Assembly (NCBI RefSeq): GCF_004358185.1
Contig: NZ_SMUV01000048.1
Span: 1-61,142 of the forward strand
DNA: 61,142 nucleotides
From: Antarcticimicrobium luteum
Lineage (GTDB): Bacteria > Pseudomonadota > Alphaproteobacteria > Rhodobacterales > Rhodobacteraceae
Direction: 5' to 3'
Within the stretch, counting starts at the first letter, position 1; every line of letters begins with the position of its first letter. The translations under genes and the position numbers were made by a program. The notes under the pieces were generated by a model. The model was not told the DNA's origin and did no database searches. It saw only the letters and a list, made by a program, of their open reading frames with translations. Shown in pieces: positions 53,692-61,142 of the stretch.

Positions 53692-54456
53692 ATGACCGAG
53701 ATACTGCAGACACGTATCCCCTATGACATTTCCGACCACCACCGGCTGCCGGGCATCCAGCCGCTGGCGCCGGAGGACTGGTTGATCCGCGATGAGGCCT
53801 TTGCCGGGCAGATGGCCTATCGCGATCGGCTGCTCTCCGACCGCCGCGAGGCGGTTCTGGCCATGGACGAGGGCGCGCGGGCCGCGGCCGAAGAACTGCT
53901 CGATCTGGTGCTGGAGCGGGCCTATCCCGGGGCGGGCGATGCGGTCACGCGTCCGGATGGGGTGTCGGTCGACATCGACCGGAACGATCCGATGGGCACG
54001 CTGGGGCGGCTGGTACAAGAGGATCTGTGCATCCTGCAAAAGCCCGAGGGGGCGGAGGAGCACGTGCTGACTGCCGCCGTGCTGTGTTTCCCGGCAAGCT
54101 GGACGCTGGAGGAGAAATTCATGCACCCGCTGATCCGCATCCATGTGCCGGTCCCGGAATACGATGGCAATATCGCCGCGCGGGTGCAGCGGCTGTTCGA
54201 CGGGGTGCAGCCGGGCCGGCCTTTGTGGCGGTTCAACGCGCTATGGTACGACGATCCCGATCTGCACCAGCCGCGCCGCGAGGCCGAAAAGCGTCCCCAC
54301 CGGCGGGCGGCGGCGGACCAGTATCTGCGCAGCGAGCGGCAATCCGTGCTGCGGCTGCCGCGGACCCGGGCGGTGGTCTTCTCGATCCACACCTTTGTGT
54401 TGGCGCGGGCCGATGCCCAGGTTGGGACCGATGATCTGGAAAGCGCCGGCGGCTGA
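53692..54456 (+). CDS. DUF3445 protein, heme-dependent oxidative N-demethylase type
   Basis: 254 residues of the DUF3445 family, to which the alpha subunit of heme-dependent dimethylamine demethylase belongs. Typical stretches are LQTRIPYDISDHHRLPGIQPL near the start (key DISDHHRLPGI), the PASWTLEEKFMHPLIRIHVPVP core (key PASWTLEEKFMHPL) and the later EYDGNIAARVQRLFDGVQPG. The redox partner subunits (flavin and iron-sulfur) are not adjacent, so this may be a stand-alone member with another methylated-amine or unrelated substrate. GGAGGC precedes the ATG. Confidence 0.85.
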   Translation: MTEILQTRIPYDISDHHRLPGIQPLAPEDWLIRDEAFAGQMAYRDRLLSDRREAVLAMDEGARAAAEELLDLVLERAYPGAGDAVTRPDGVSVDIDRNDPMGTLGRLVQEDLCILQKPEGAEEHVLTAAVLCFPASWTLEEKFMHPLIRIHVPVPEYDGNIAARVQRLFDGVQPGRPLWRFNALWYDDPDLHQPRREAEKRPHRRAAADQYLRSERQSVLRLPRTRAVVFSIHTFVLARADAQVGTDDLESAGG

Positions 54457-54498
54457 GATCCGGCTGAGACAGGGGCGAGATCCGGCCGCGCTCCGCGG

Positions 54499-55383
54499 TC
54501 AGACCGGCAGATAGGACAGCGCGTTGCTCAACAGGCCCGAGCCGCTGAATGAGGCGACAAAGGCGGTCAGCGCCAGCACATGGGTATTGAGGCGGAAATC
54601 CTCGCCCTTGACCAGGTTGACCGCGGCCATCGAGAGGGCCACCGGACCGGAGAGAAACACCAGCATTCCGGTCATCCCCCAGGCGGTGAGCCGGCGGATA
54701 TCGTTTTCGGCCTGTTCCTCGGGGGTGGCCGGATCAATCATGTCTTCGGAGTCGTCGCGGAAGGCCAGCGCCAGCGATTCCTCGACGCTGAGCAGCGACA
54801 ACTCCTGTTCGGCTTCGAACACGACGTCGGCCTCGATGATTTCGGCCTGTTCGGACAGGTCCGCCTCCATCTCCTCGACCGGGGCAAAGCGGTTGGATTT
54901 CGGCCCCTGGATCTGCGCGTGGCTGTGCACGCGGCGTGGCGTGACGCTGGCGAAGGCGCCCAGGAACTGCGACACGCACAGGATGGTTTCGGGATCCATC
55001 CACTCGATCTGCTGGACCGGGTAGGCATCGACCATGCGGTAGAGCATCACCACCATCATCAGCTCGGTGATATCGCGGTCCTCGACACCCGGCGCCACCG
55101 GCATCAGGGCAATCTCGACCCGGTGCATCGGCCGGGAGGGCTGTTTGCTCATATGCTCGTGGGCGACGATGCGGCCGCTGTAGGAGGCGGTCTCAAGCGA
55201 GAGCTTGATGATATACTGGCTGGTGACGACGCGCGCCTCTTCGGCGGACAGCACGGTCTGACGATCCACCTGGTGACCGTAGTCCTGCAGCGTCCCGGCG
55301 ACGATCCGGCTGAACCGTTCGATCGCGCCCTCAGTCGCGCCCAGATAGACCAGGCCACCGTGATACCAACCTTCGCGCGTCAC
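54499..55383 (-). CDS. Unrecognised protein with C-terminal membrane helices
   Basis: 294 residues. The N-terminal 140 residues form a mixed alpha/beta region (ALMPVAPGVEDRDITELMMVV), the middle is acidic (EEMEADLSEQAEIIEADVVFE), and the C-terminus has two membrane helices (WGMTGMLVFLSGPVALSMAA and ALTAFVASFSGSGLLSNAL). I recognise no family or catalytic motif. Translation starts with GTG at 55383, with GGAGG seven bases upstream. The layout suggests a cytoplasmic sensor or adaptor anchored by its tail. Confidence 0.75.
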   Translation of the reverse strand: MTREGWYHGGLVYLGATEGAIERFSRIVAGTLQDYGHQVDRQTVLSAEEARVVTSQYIIKLSLETASYSGRIVAHEHMSKQPSRPMHRVEIALMPVAPGVEDRDITELMMVVMLYRMVDAYPVQQIEWMDPETILCVSQFLGAFASVTPRRVHSHAQIQGPKSNRFAPVEEMEADLSEQAEIIEADVVFEAEQELSLLSVEESLALAFRDDSEDMIDPATPEEQAENDIRRLTAWGMTGMLVFLSGPVALSMAAVNLVKGEDFRLNTHVLALTAFVASFSGSGLLSNALSYLPV

Positions 55384-55588
55384 TGCGGACCCTCCGATAC
55401 CGTCAAAACGTTTCGTTAAAATTATTGGCAGATCGAGGAGAAATTGTGTCGAAAACCGATTAACTCTGAGGCACCGACGCGGCGGATCCGGGGCGGGACC
55501 GTAGGAAAACAAAGGGTTTACGCGCCCGGACCGGGAAATGCGGCACAAATGCGGCGATTCTCCGTCAGGTAGATTTCGCCTCAGGAAC

Positions 55589-56383
55589 TCAACTGTCGAT
55601 GCGGGAGGCCATGATCGCAATCGCCTGTTGGTAGACGCCGGCGGCGTTCCACTGTCTGATCACCGCGAAATTCGGCTGCCCCGGCTGATAGCCGCGCCCG
55701 GGTTTCCACCCTTTCTGGCGCAGGAAATTGGCGGTCGAAGCCAGCGCGTCGGACATGTCATAGAAATCCACCCGCCCGTCGCCGTTCGCATCCACGCCGT
55801 AGGCCAGCGCATTGCCGGGCAGAAACTGGGTATGGCCCAGCTCGCCATGCCTGGCGCCCAGCGTGGCTCCGGTGATGGAGCCCCGGTCGACCAGTTCCAG
55901 CGCCGCGAGGGCGTGCGGCACGAAGAACTCGGAGCGGCGGCAATCATAGGCCAGGGTTGTGATTGCCGAGACCACCGGGCTGTCGCCCATGAACCCGCCA
56001 AAGGCGGTCTCCATTCCGTGCAGCGCGATCAGGACGCCGGCGGGCACGCCATAGAGGCGCTCCAGCGCGGCGTAGAAGTCGGGGTGGCGCGCCTTGCGCT
56101 TGCGGCCCTGCGCCACGATGGTGTCGGCGCCGCGCACCTGCATGAACTTGTCCAGGCTGTAGCGAAAGCTTTTCTGGTTGCGGTCGGCGGCGATGGTGCG
56201 GCTGGCGTATTGCGCCTGTGCCAGCGCCTGAAGCCCGCGCGGGCCGACGCCGGCGCGACGGGCCTCGGCGGCGAAGTCCTGTTTCCACGCCTCGAACCCG
56301 GCGCCGGTGTTGCCGCAGGGCGCGGCGGCGAGCGGCAGGGGGGCGAGGGCGGCGAGCAGCAGGGCGAGGAGAACGGATTTCAT
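55589..56383 (-). CDS. Lytic murein transglycosylase (MltB/SLT_2 family)
   Basis: 264 residues: a signal peptide (VLLALLLAALAPLPLAAA) and an SLT_2 domain with catalytic Glu in LHGMETAFGGFMG, then HGELGHTQFLPGNALAYGVDANGDG and DALASTANFLRQKGW. It cleaves peptidoglycan to 1,6-anhydromuropeptides in the periplasm. No lipobox cysteine is at the signal end (AAAPCG has a cysteine but the spacing is not a clear LxxC), so it may be soluble. AGGAGAAC precedes the ATG. Confidence 0.92.
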   Translation of the reverse strand: MKSVLLALLLAALAPLPLAAAPCGNTGAGFEAWKQDFAAEARRAGVGPRGLQALAQAQYASRTIAADRNQKSFRYSLDKFMQVRGADTIVAQGRKRKARHPDFYAALERLYGVPAGVLIALHGMETAFGGFMGDSPVVSAITTLAYDCRRSEFFVPHALAALELVDRGSITGATLGARHGELGHTQFLPGNALAYGVDANGDGRVDFYDMSDALASTANFLRQKGWKPGRGYQPGQPNFAVIRQWNAAGVYQQAIAIMASRIDS

Positions 56384-56570
56384 GGCGTGGAAACCGGCTG
56401 TGGGACAATTCCCGCAGCTTGCCCGGCCCGGGCCGGCGAGGCAATCGGGAAACGCAGCGCCCCGGGCGTGCCTCAGGCGGCATGCGGCTTGGCCCGCACT
56501 CCAACCGTTCCCCTCACGGGGGGGGGAGGCCGGCGCCGGTGATCGACGGCGTGCAGCCGCGCCGGAAACG

Positions 56571-56598
56571 AAAAAGGGCGCCCGCAGGGGGCGCCCTT
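56571..56598 (-). terminator. Intrinsic terminator of glnA
   Basis: AAGGGCGCCC and GGGCGCCCTT stem with a short loop; the As at 56571-56575 give a T-tract on the minus strand, just downstream of the glnA stop. Confidence 0.88.
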
Positions 56599-56618
56599 CT
56601 GCCGTGACCGGAAACCGA

Positions 56619-58025
56619 TCAGCAGCTGTAGTACATGCCGTATTCGACCGGGTGCGGGGTGTGCTCATAGGTTTCCACCTCTTCCATCTTGAGCGCGATA
56701 TAGCCCTCGATCTGGTCCTTGGTGAAAACATCGCCCTGCAGCAGGAAGTCGTGGTCGGCGGCCAGGCATTCCAGCGCCTCGCGCAGCGAACCGCAGACGG
56801 TGGGGATGTCGGCCAGTTCCTCGGCGGGCAGGTCGTAGAGGTTCTTGTCCATCGCCTCGCCCGGGTCGATCTTGTTCTTGATCCCGTCCAGGCCGGCCAT
56901 CAGCAGCGCGGCAAAGCACAGGTAGGGGTTGGCCGAAGGATCGGGGAAGCGGGCCTCGACGCGCTTGGCTTTCGGGCTTTCGGTCCACGGAATACGGACG
57001 CAGCCGGAGCGGTTGCGGGCCGAATAGGCGCGCAGAACCGGGGCCTCGAAGCCCGGGATCAGCCGCTTGTAGCTGTTGGTGGACGGGTTGGTGAAGGCGT
57101 TCAGCGTCTTGGCGTGCTTGAGGATGCCGCCGATGAACCAAAGCGCCTCGTCCGACAGATCGGCGTATTTGTCACCTGCAAAAAGCGGCTTGCCATCCTT
57201 CCAGATCGACATGTTCACGTGCATGCCGGTGCCGTTGTCGCCGGCGATCGGCTTGGGCATGAAGGTGGCGGATTTGCCATAGGCGTGGGCCACGTTGTGG
57301 ATCACGTATTTGTATTTCTGCAGCTCGTCGGCCTGCTTTGTCAGCGTCCCGAAGATCAGGCCCAGCTCGTGCTGGCACGAGGCCACCTCGTGGTGGTGCT
57401 TGTCGACCTTCATGCCCAGACGTTTCATGGTGGACAGCATTTCCGAGCGCAGATCCTGCGCCTCGTCCACCGGGTTGACCGGGAAATAGCCGCCCTTGAC
57501 GCCCGGACGATGGCCCATGTTGCCCATCTCGTACTCGGTGTCGGTGTTCCACGACGCGTCGGTCGCATCCACCTGGTAGGACACCTTGTTGATCGAGTTC
57601 TCGTAGCGCACGTCGTCGAACAGGAAGAATTCGGCCTCGGGGCCCATGTAGGCGGCGTCGCCGATGCCGGAGGACTTCAGATAGGCCTCGGCCTTTTCGG
57701 CGGTGCCGCGCGGGTCGCGCTCATAGGCCTCGCCGGTGTCGGGTTCGACCACCGAGCAGTGGATGCAGATGGTCTTCTCGGCATAAAACGGATCGACATA
57801 GGCGCTGTCGGTGTCGGGCATCAGCTTCATGTCGGAGGCTTCGATCGATTTCCAGCCGGCGATCGAGGAGCCGTCGAACATGAAACCTTCCTCAAGGAAG
57901 TCTTCATCGACCTGGTCCGCCATCACGGTGACGTGCTGCAACTTGCCGCGCGGGTCGGTGAAGCGGATATCGACATATTCCGCCCCTTCTTCCGAGATCA
58001 GCTGGAGAACTGCATCCTTGCTCAT
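56619..58025 (-). CDS. glnA: Glutamine synthetase type I
   Basis: 468-residue dodecameric enzyme forming glutamine from glutamate and ammonia. Motifs include the latch-like [11 protein letters not shown], the metal-binding [23 protein letters not shown] and [10 protein letters not shown]. The adenylylation tyrosine is Tyr397 in [11 protein letters not shown], the E. coli position, so GlnE-type control is expected. It follows glnB by 45 bases, the common alphaproteobacterial glnBA operon. Confidence 0.98.
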   Translation of the reverse strand: MSKDAVLQLISEEGAEYVDIRFTDPRGKLQHVTVMADQVDEDFLEEGFMFDGSSIAGWKSIEASDMKLMPDTDSAYVDPFYAEKTICIHCSVVEPDTGEAYERDPRGTAEKAEAYLKSSGIGDAAYMGPEAEFFLFDDVRYENSINKVSYQVDATDASWNTDTEYEMGNMGHRPGVKGGYFPVNPVDEAQDLRSEMLSTMKRLGMKVDKHHHEVASCQHELGLIFGTLTKQADELQKYKYVIHNVAHAYGKSATFMPKPIAGDNGTGMHVNMSIWKDGKPLFAGDKYADLSDEALWFIGGILKHAKTLNAFTNPSTNSYKRLIPGFEAPVLRAYSARNRSGCVRIPWTESPKAKRVEARFPDPSANPYLCFAALLMAGLDGIKNKIDPGEAMDKNLYDLPAEELADIPTVCGSLREALECLAADHDFLLQGDVFTKDQIEGYIALKMEEVETYEHTPHPVEYGMYYSC

Positions 58026-58070
58026 TCTGCAATGTCCTTTTCTGTAGGGTCGTTCTGTTTGCGTGTGGGG

Positions 58071-58463
<393 letters not shown>

Positions 58464-58557
58464 TCACAATCGGATACCGGCCACCGGCAAGGGGGGCTGA
58501 ACCGGAAATGAGGGCCGTGGTTAAATTTTGAGCGATTCGCACAAAAAATATACAAAA

Positions 58558-60243
58558 ATGAATCGCCGGACGCAGGGCGCGACCGACCAGGGGCCCGCCC
58601 TGACCGAGGTGCTGACCGCCGCCGGGATGCGCGCCATCGAACGGGCGGCGATCGACAGCGGCGCGGTCACCGGACTGGAGTTGATGGAGCGGGCCGGGCA
58701 GGGCGTCGTGGCGGCGCTGTTCGCGCAATGGCCGCATCTGGCGCAGGGTGGGTTTCGCGCGGTGGTCCTGTGCGGGCCGGGCAACAACGGCGGCGACGGT
58801 TTCGTGGTGGCGCGGCTGCTGCGGGGCTGGGGCTGGGAGGTCGAGTTGTTCCTTCTCGGTGATCCCGCGGCGCTGTCGCCGGATACCCGCGCGAATTATC
58901 AGCGGTGGCGCGCCTTGGGGGCGGTGCGCCCGCTGGCGGAGTTCAGGCCGGAGACTGCGGCGGCGCAGCCGGCCGGGGGGGCGGGCGCGGCGGCGGGCCG
59001 GACCTGGATCATCGACGCGCTGTTCGGCACCGGCCTGTCCCGGCCGCTGGAGGGGGCCTTGGCAGAGCGGCTGAGCCCGCTGGCGGCGGCGGAACTGGGC
59101 GCGCGTCCGGGCGTGATCGCCGTCGATGTTCCAAGCGGCCTTTGCGCCGACAGCGGGCAGGTGTTGGGGCTGGCGGTGCCGGCGGATCTGACCGTCAGCT
59201 TTCATCGGGCGAAACGCGGCCACTACCTTGCCGCCGGGCCGCGCATCTGTGGCGCGCTGGTCGTTGCAGGCATCGGCCTTGAGGGGGGCGCCCGACGGCG
59301 GTCGGGCGGGGCGCGGGTGCCCGGAGACGAGGGTGCAGGGGGGAGCGGGGAAGCGGCCCGCGGCCCGATCCCGGAGCCGCCGGGGGTGAGGCTGGCCGCG
59401 CCGGATCTTGCCCGCCTGTCGAAAGCAGCCGGTCATCACAAGTACGCCCATGGTCACGCCCTGATCCTGTCGGGCGGTGCCGGGCGCACCGGGGCGGCGC
59501 GGCTGGCGGCGCGCGGCGCGTTGCGGATCGGGGCGGGACTGGTGACGCTGGGGGTGCCGCCCGGCGCGCAGCAGGAGGTCGCCTGTCAGATCACCGCCCC
59601 GATGCTGCGGCGGGTGGCCGACAGCGCCGGGCTGTCGCGGGTGCTGGAGGACGCGCGGCTCAACGCGCTCTGCCTGGGGCCGGGGCTGGGCCTCGACCGG
59701 GCGCGGGATCTGGTGCCGGCGGCGCTGGAAACAGGGCGCGCGGCGGTGCTGGACGCGGATGCGCTGACGGGGTTTGCTGAGGAGCCGGAGCGGCTGTTCG
59801 GCCTGCTGCATGACACCTGTGTGCTGACGCCCCATGACGGCGAGTTCGCGCGGCTGTTTCCCGATCTGGCGAAGCGGTTGAATGCGCCGGCGACCCGCGG
59901 CCCGGCCTGGTCCCGGGTGGAGGCTGCCCGGGCGGCGGCGGCGCGTGCCGGCTGCGTGATCCTGCTCAAGGGGCCCGCCACGGTGATCGCGGCGCCGGAC
60001 GGGCGCTGCGTGATCAGCGCGGCCGCCTATGAGCGCGCGGCGCCCTGGCTGGCGACGGCGGGCTCGGGCGATGTGCTGGCCGGCTTTGTCGCGGGTCTGC
60101 TGGCGCGCGGCTTTGCCCCCTTCGGGGCTGCGGAAACAGCGGGCTGGCTGCATGTGGAGGCGGCCCGCAGCTTCGGCCCCGGGCTGATCGCCGAGGATCT
60201 GCCCGAGGCGCTGCCGGCGGTGTTTCGCGCGCTGGGCGTCTAG
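58558..60243 (+). CDS. nnr: Bifunctional NAD(P)H-hydrate epimerase / ADP-dependent dehydratase
   Basis: 561-residue repair enzyme restoring NAD(P)H from its hydrates. The N-terminal epimerase (YjeF_N, to about 235) has VVLCGPGNNGGDGFVVARLL and ALFGTGLSRPL with DVPSGL. The C-terminal dehydratase (YjeF_C, ribokinase-like) has KYAHGHALILSGGAGRTGAA, VLTPHDGEFARLFP, LLKGPATVIAAPDGR and the catalytic GSGDVLAGFVAGLLARG. A linker of about 40 Gly-, Arg- and Ala-rich residues (250-290) is unusual. The ATG at 58558 has no clear ribosome site. Confidence 0.94.
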   Translation: MNRRTQGATDQGPALTEVLTAAGMRAIERAAIDSGAVTGLELMERAGQGVVAALFAQWPHLAQGGFRAVVLCGPGNNGGDGFVVARLLRGWGWEVELFLLGDPAALSPDTRANYQRWRALGAVRPLAEFRPETAAAQPAGGAGAAAGRTWIIDALFGTGLSRPLEGALAERLSPLAAAELGARPGVIAVDVPSGLCADSGQVLGLAVPADLTVSFHRAKRGHYLAAGPRICGALVVAGIGLEGGARRRSGGARVPGDEGAGGSGEAARGPIPEPPGVRLAAPDLARLSKAAGHHKYAHGHALILSGGAGRTGAARLAARGALRIGAGLVTLGVPPGAQQEVACQITAPMLRRVADSAGLSRVLEDARLNALCLGPGLGLDRARDLVPAALETGRAAVLDADALTGFAEEPERLFGLLHDTCVLTPHDGEFARLFPDLAKRLNAPATRGPAWSRVEAARAAAARAGCVILLKGPATVIAAPDGRCVISAAAYERAAPWLATAGSGDVLAGFVAGLLARGFAPFGAAETAGWLHVEAARSFGPGLIAEDLPEALPAVFRALGV

Positions 60244-60252
60244 GGCCGCGCG

Positions 60253-60274
60253 ACCGCCGCAGCGGTGGTTTTTT
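60253..60274 (+). terminator. Intrinsic terminator of nnr
   Basis: ACCGC-CGCA-GCGGT followed by GG and six Ts, 10 bases after the nnr stop codon. Confidence 0.75.
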
Positions 60275-60337
60275 CCTCGCATCGCGGGTTAAGCTTTGCT
60301 AAGAGGCGCAGCACGTGCGGCCAGGGCCGCTCCGGGT

Positions 60338-60378
60338 GCGGGTGTGGCGGAATTGGTAGACGCACCAGATTTAGGTTC
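60338..60378 (+). tRNA. tRNA-Leu (TAG) 5' half, truncated in the anticodon arm
   Basis: Acceptor GCGGGTG, D-arm with AATTGGTAGAC and anticodon arm CCAGA-TTTAGGT are canonical for tRNA-Leu(UAG). After the TC that begins the 3' anticodon stem, sequence identity stops: the variable arm, T-arm and CACCCGC acceptor strand do not follow and none is found downstream in the window. The gene is broken here, most simply by integration of a mobile element at the anticodon loop. Confidence 0.85.
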
Positions 60379-60513
60379 GTCGGCTATTTCTCGGAATAAC
60401 GTCTCCACCTACGGGAAATCCCCGCATGTGCCTACCGGTAACTGCCCGGAAACAAAAAATAAACCCAGATTTCAGGCTGACTAGATGGCTCCACATACGG
60501 GACTACTCCGGTA
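60379..60513 (+). repeat. Degenerate copies of a small-gene 5' segment after the tRNA break
   Basis: In frame-by-frame translation, STYGKSPHV (about 60403-60429) and STYGTTPVV (about 60490-60513) resemble STSGNKSPHV inside the next gene, and a segment FQAD-stop-MA (about 60470-60489) resembles IRADHLA in the same gene. These are tandem, decayed copies of the same coding piece. They lie in lower-GC DNA. Confidence 0.5.
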
Positions 60514-60765
60514 GTGCAGGTCACCACTTTGAGTGACGCGGATCACCGCCTGCGTCACCTCTCCACGAGCGGGAATAAGTCACCGCACGTCTCCATCCGC
60601 ATTCGGGCTGACCATCTGGCTGTCCTTGAGGCCCTCCAAGCGCGGCACCTGAAGGGCACCGGGAAGGAAATCTCTCGGGCTGATGTGATGGCAGCCCTGA
60701 TGTTTTCCGGCCTTGAGGCCGTCCTTGACCACGACGATTTCAACTTGAAAGGAAGGGAGTGGTGA
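60514..60765 (+). CDS. Small possible DNA-binding protein of the putative island
   Basis: 83 residues from a GTG. The C-terminal 50 residues (SIRIRADHLAVLEALQARH, then EISRADVMAALMFSGLEAVL) alternate a short strand and two helices like a ribbon-helix-helix protein, such as those regulating mobile elements. The reading frame is open from 60481, so the real start is uncertain. Codon usage and GC are lower than in neighbouring genes. No family is firmly recognised. Confidence 0.45.
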   Translation: MQVTTLSDADHRLRHLSTSGNKSPHVSIRIRADHLAVLEALQARHLKGTGKEISRADVMAALMFSGLEAVLDHDDFNLKGREW

Positions 60766-61142
60766 AGTCCTCTGACGCTGATCCAACTGGATTGGGAAGT
60801 CTTTTCTAGCGCCCTTTGCAAAGTCATGGTCGCCGCGCCTAACTGAACGGCGCGACCGGCCCATACCGGCCACTCACCGGTCGTGCCGACGCCGCAGCGC
60901 AGCTTCACGAGACCGGCCATTCGTGAATCTTGCAGCATCCGAGCAGGAGCGAAGGTCAGGAAGGCGGACAAGTGCGCTTTCGCTGCGGTTGCGCCAATGG
61001 CCGCTATCGCAGATCAGTGTTCTCTGTCACAAAGCCCATGATCTGCCAAAGACGCTAGGTGTTCAGTCCCGGCATTTGGTGGATCGGATTTAGGATGAAT
61101 CGATCTGGGTCTGATGTCCAGATTTTACAGATGTATTCGTAG
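60766..61142. other. Right edge, no gene seen
   Basis: The last 377 bases have no supported gene on either strand and are lower in GC than most of the window. GATTTAGG at about 61087 repeats eight bases of the tRNA-Leu anticodon loop, which is too short to call an attachment site. Confidence 0.4.

Noticed and set aside
60296-60484. A 62-residue reading frame with VAELVDAPDLGSS
   Set aside because: This phrase is the well-known spurious translation of a tRNA-Leu gene; it marks the tRNA fragment, not a protein.
60379-60600. Group I intron interrupting tRNA-Leu
   Set aside because: A break in the anticodon arm invited this idea, and GACTA and GGGAAAT words resemble intron core segments, but no matching partner strand for P7 and no 3' tRNA half were found in the window.

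Overview
The window is high-GC, gene-dense chromosomal DNA from an alphaproteobacterium, most likely a marine Rhodobacterales (Roseobacter group). The evidence is a 5-aminolevulinate synthase (hemA) with an FNR box, a DMSP lyase of the dddP type, TRAP and ABC import systems, a bifunctional alpha/beta-hydrolase-OsmC fusion, a RodZ-like gene beside ispG, and DUF6314/DUF6455 proteins. No rRNA, CRISPR array, insertion sequence or integrase gene was found.

Layout, left to right. 1-6.06 kb: an ABC importer operon (binding protein, ATPase, fused permease, DeoR regulator) on the minus strand faces a HisN-type phosphatase on the plus strand across a palindromic promoter region; together they look like an import-and-dephosphorylate module for a phosphorylated compound. 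6.2-9.4 kb: a decayed nuclease gene, pirin, two tandem tRNA-Asp genes and small membrane proteins. 9.6-16.5 kb: M20 dipeptidase, hemA, RodZ-like protein, ispG and Mrp/ApbC. 16.5-24.7 kb: RTX-repeat protein, flavin reductase, adk-acsA, and a TRAP transporter with two tandem terminators and two operator-like palindromes upstream. 24.9-27.5 kb: RlmL-type methyltransferase, then a DAHP synthase gene preceded by an aromatic-rich leader peptide and a complete set of alternative hairpins, a clear attenuator. 27.6-32.2 kb: thiamine genes, thiC-thiM-thiE and a convergent thiD, each side with its own TPP riboswitch. 32.3-36.5 kb: nrdHIEF (class Ib ribonucleotide reductase) behind a cobalamin riboswitch and a pair of palindromes spaced like NrdR boxes. 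36.6-39.4 kb: ccmABCDG for cytochrome c maturation. 39.4-49 kb: YafY-like regulator, GST, aconitase, DUF1223 protein, lipid A acyltransferase, EamA transporter, two secreted proteins sharing a C-x6-WD-x5-C motif, and purB. 49-54.5 kb: DUF6314, DUF6455, hydrolase-OsmC fusion, EEP nuclease, dddP, and a DUF3445 (heme-dependent N-demethylase type) gene divergent from dddP. 54.5-60.2 kb: an unrecognised two-TM protein, lytic transglycosylase, glnB-glnA and the NAD(P)HX repair enzyme.

The last 760 bases look foreign. A tRNA-Leu(UAG) gene stops in its anticodon arm at about 60378, and the following DNA is lower in GC and carries a small possible DNA-binding protein with degenerate copies of its own 5' coding segment. 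This is probably one end of an integrated element that continues past the window.

The regulatory logic is unusually readable here: two TPP riboswitches, one B12 riboswitch, one ribosome-mediated attenuator, one consensus FNR box and several palindromic operator candidates, all next to genes they would sensibly control. All calls come from reading sequence and translations by eye; no database search was run.
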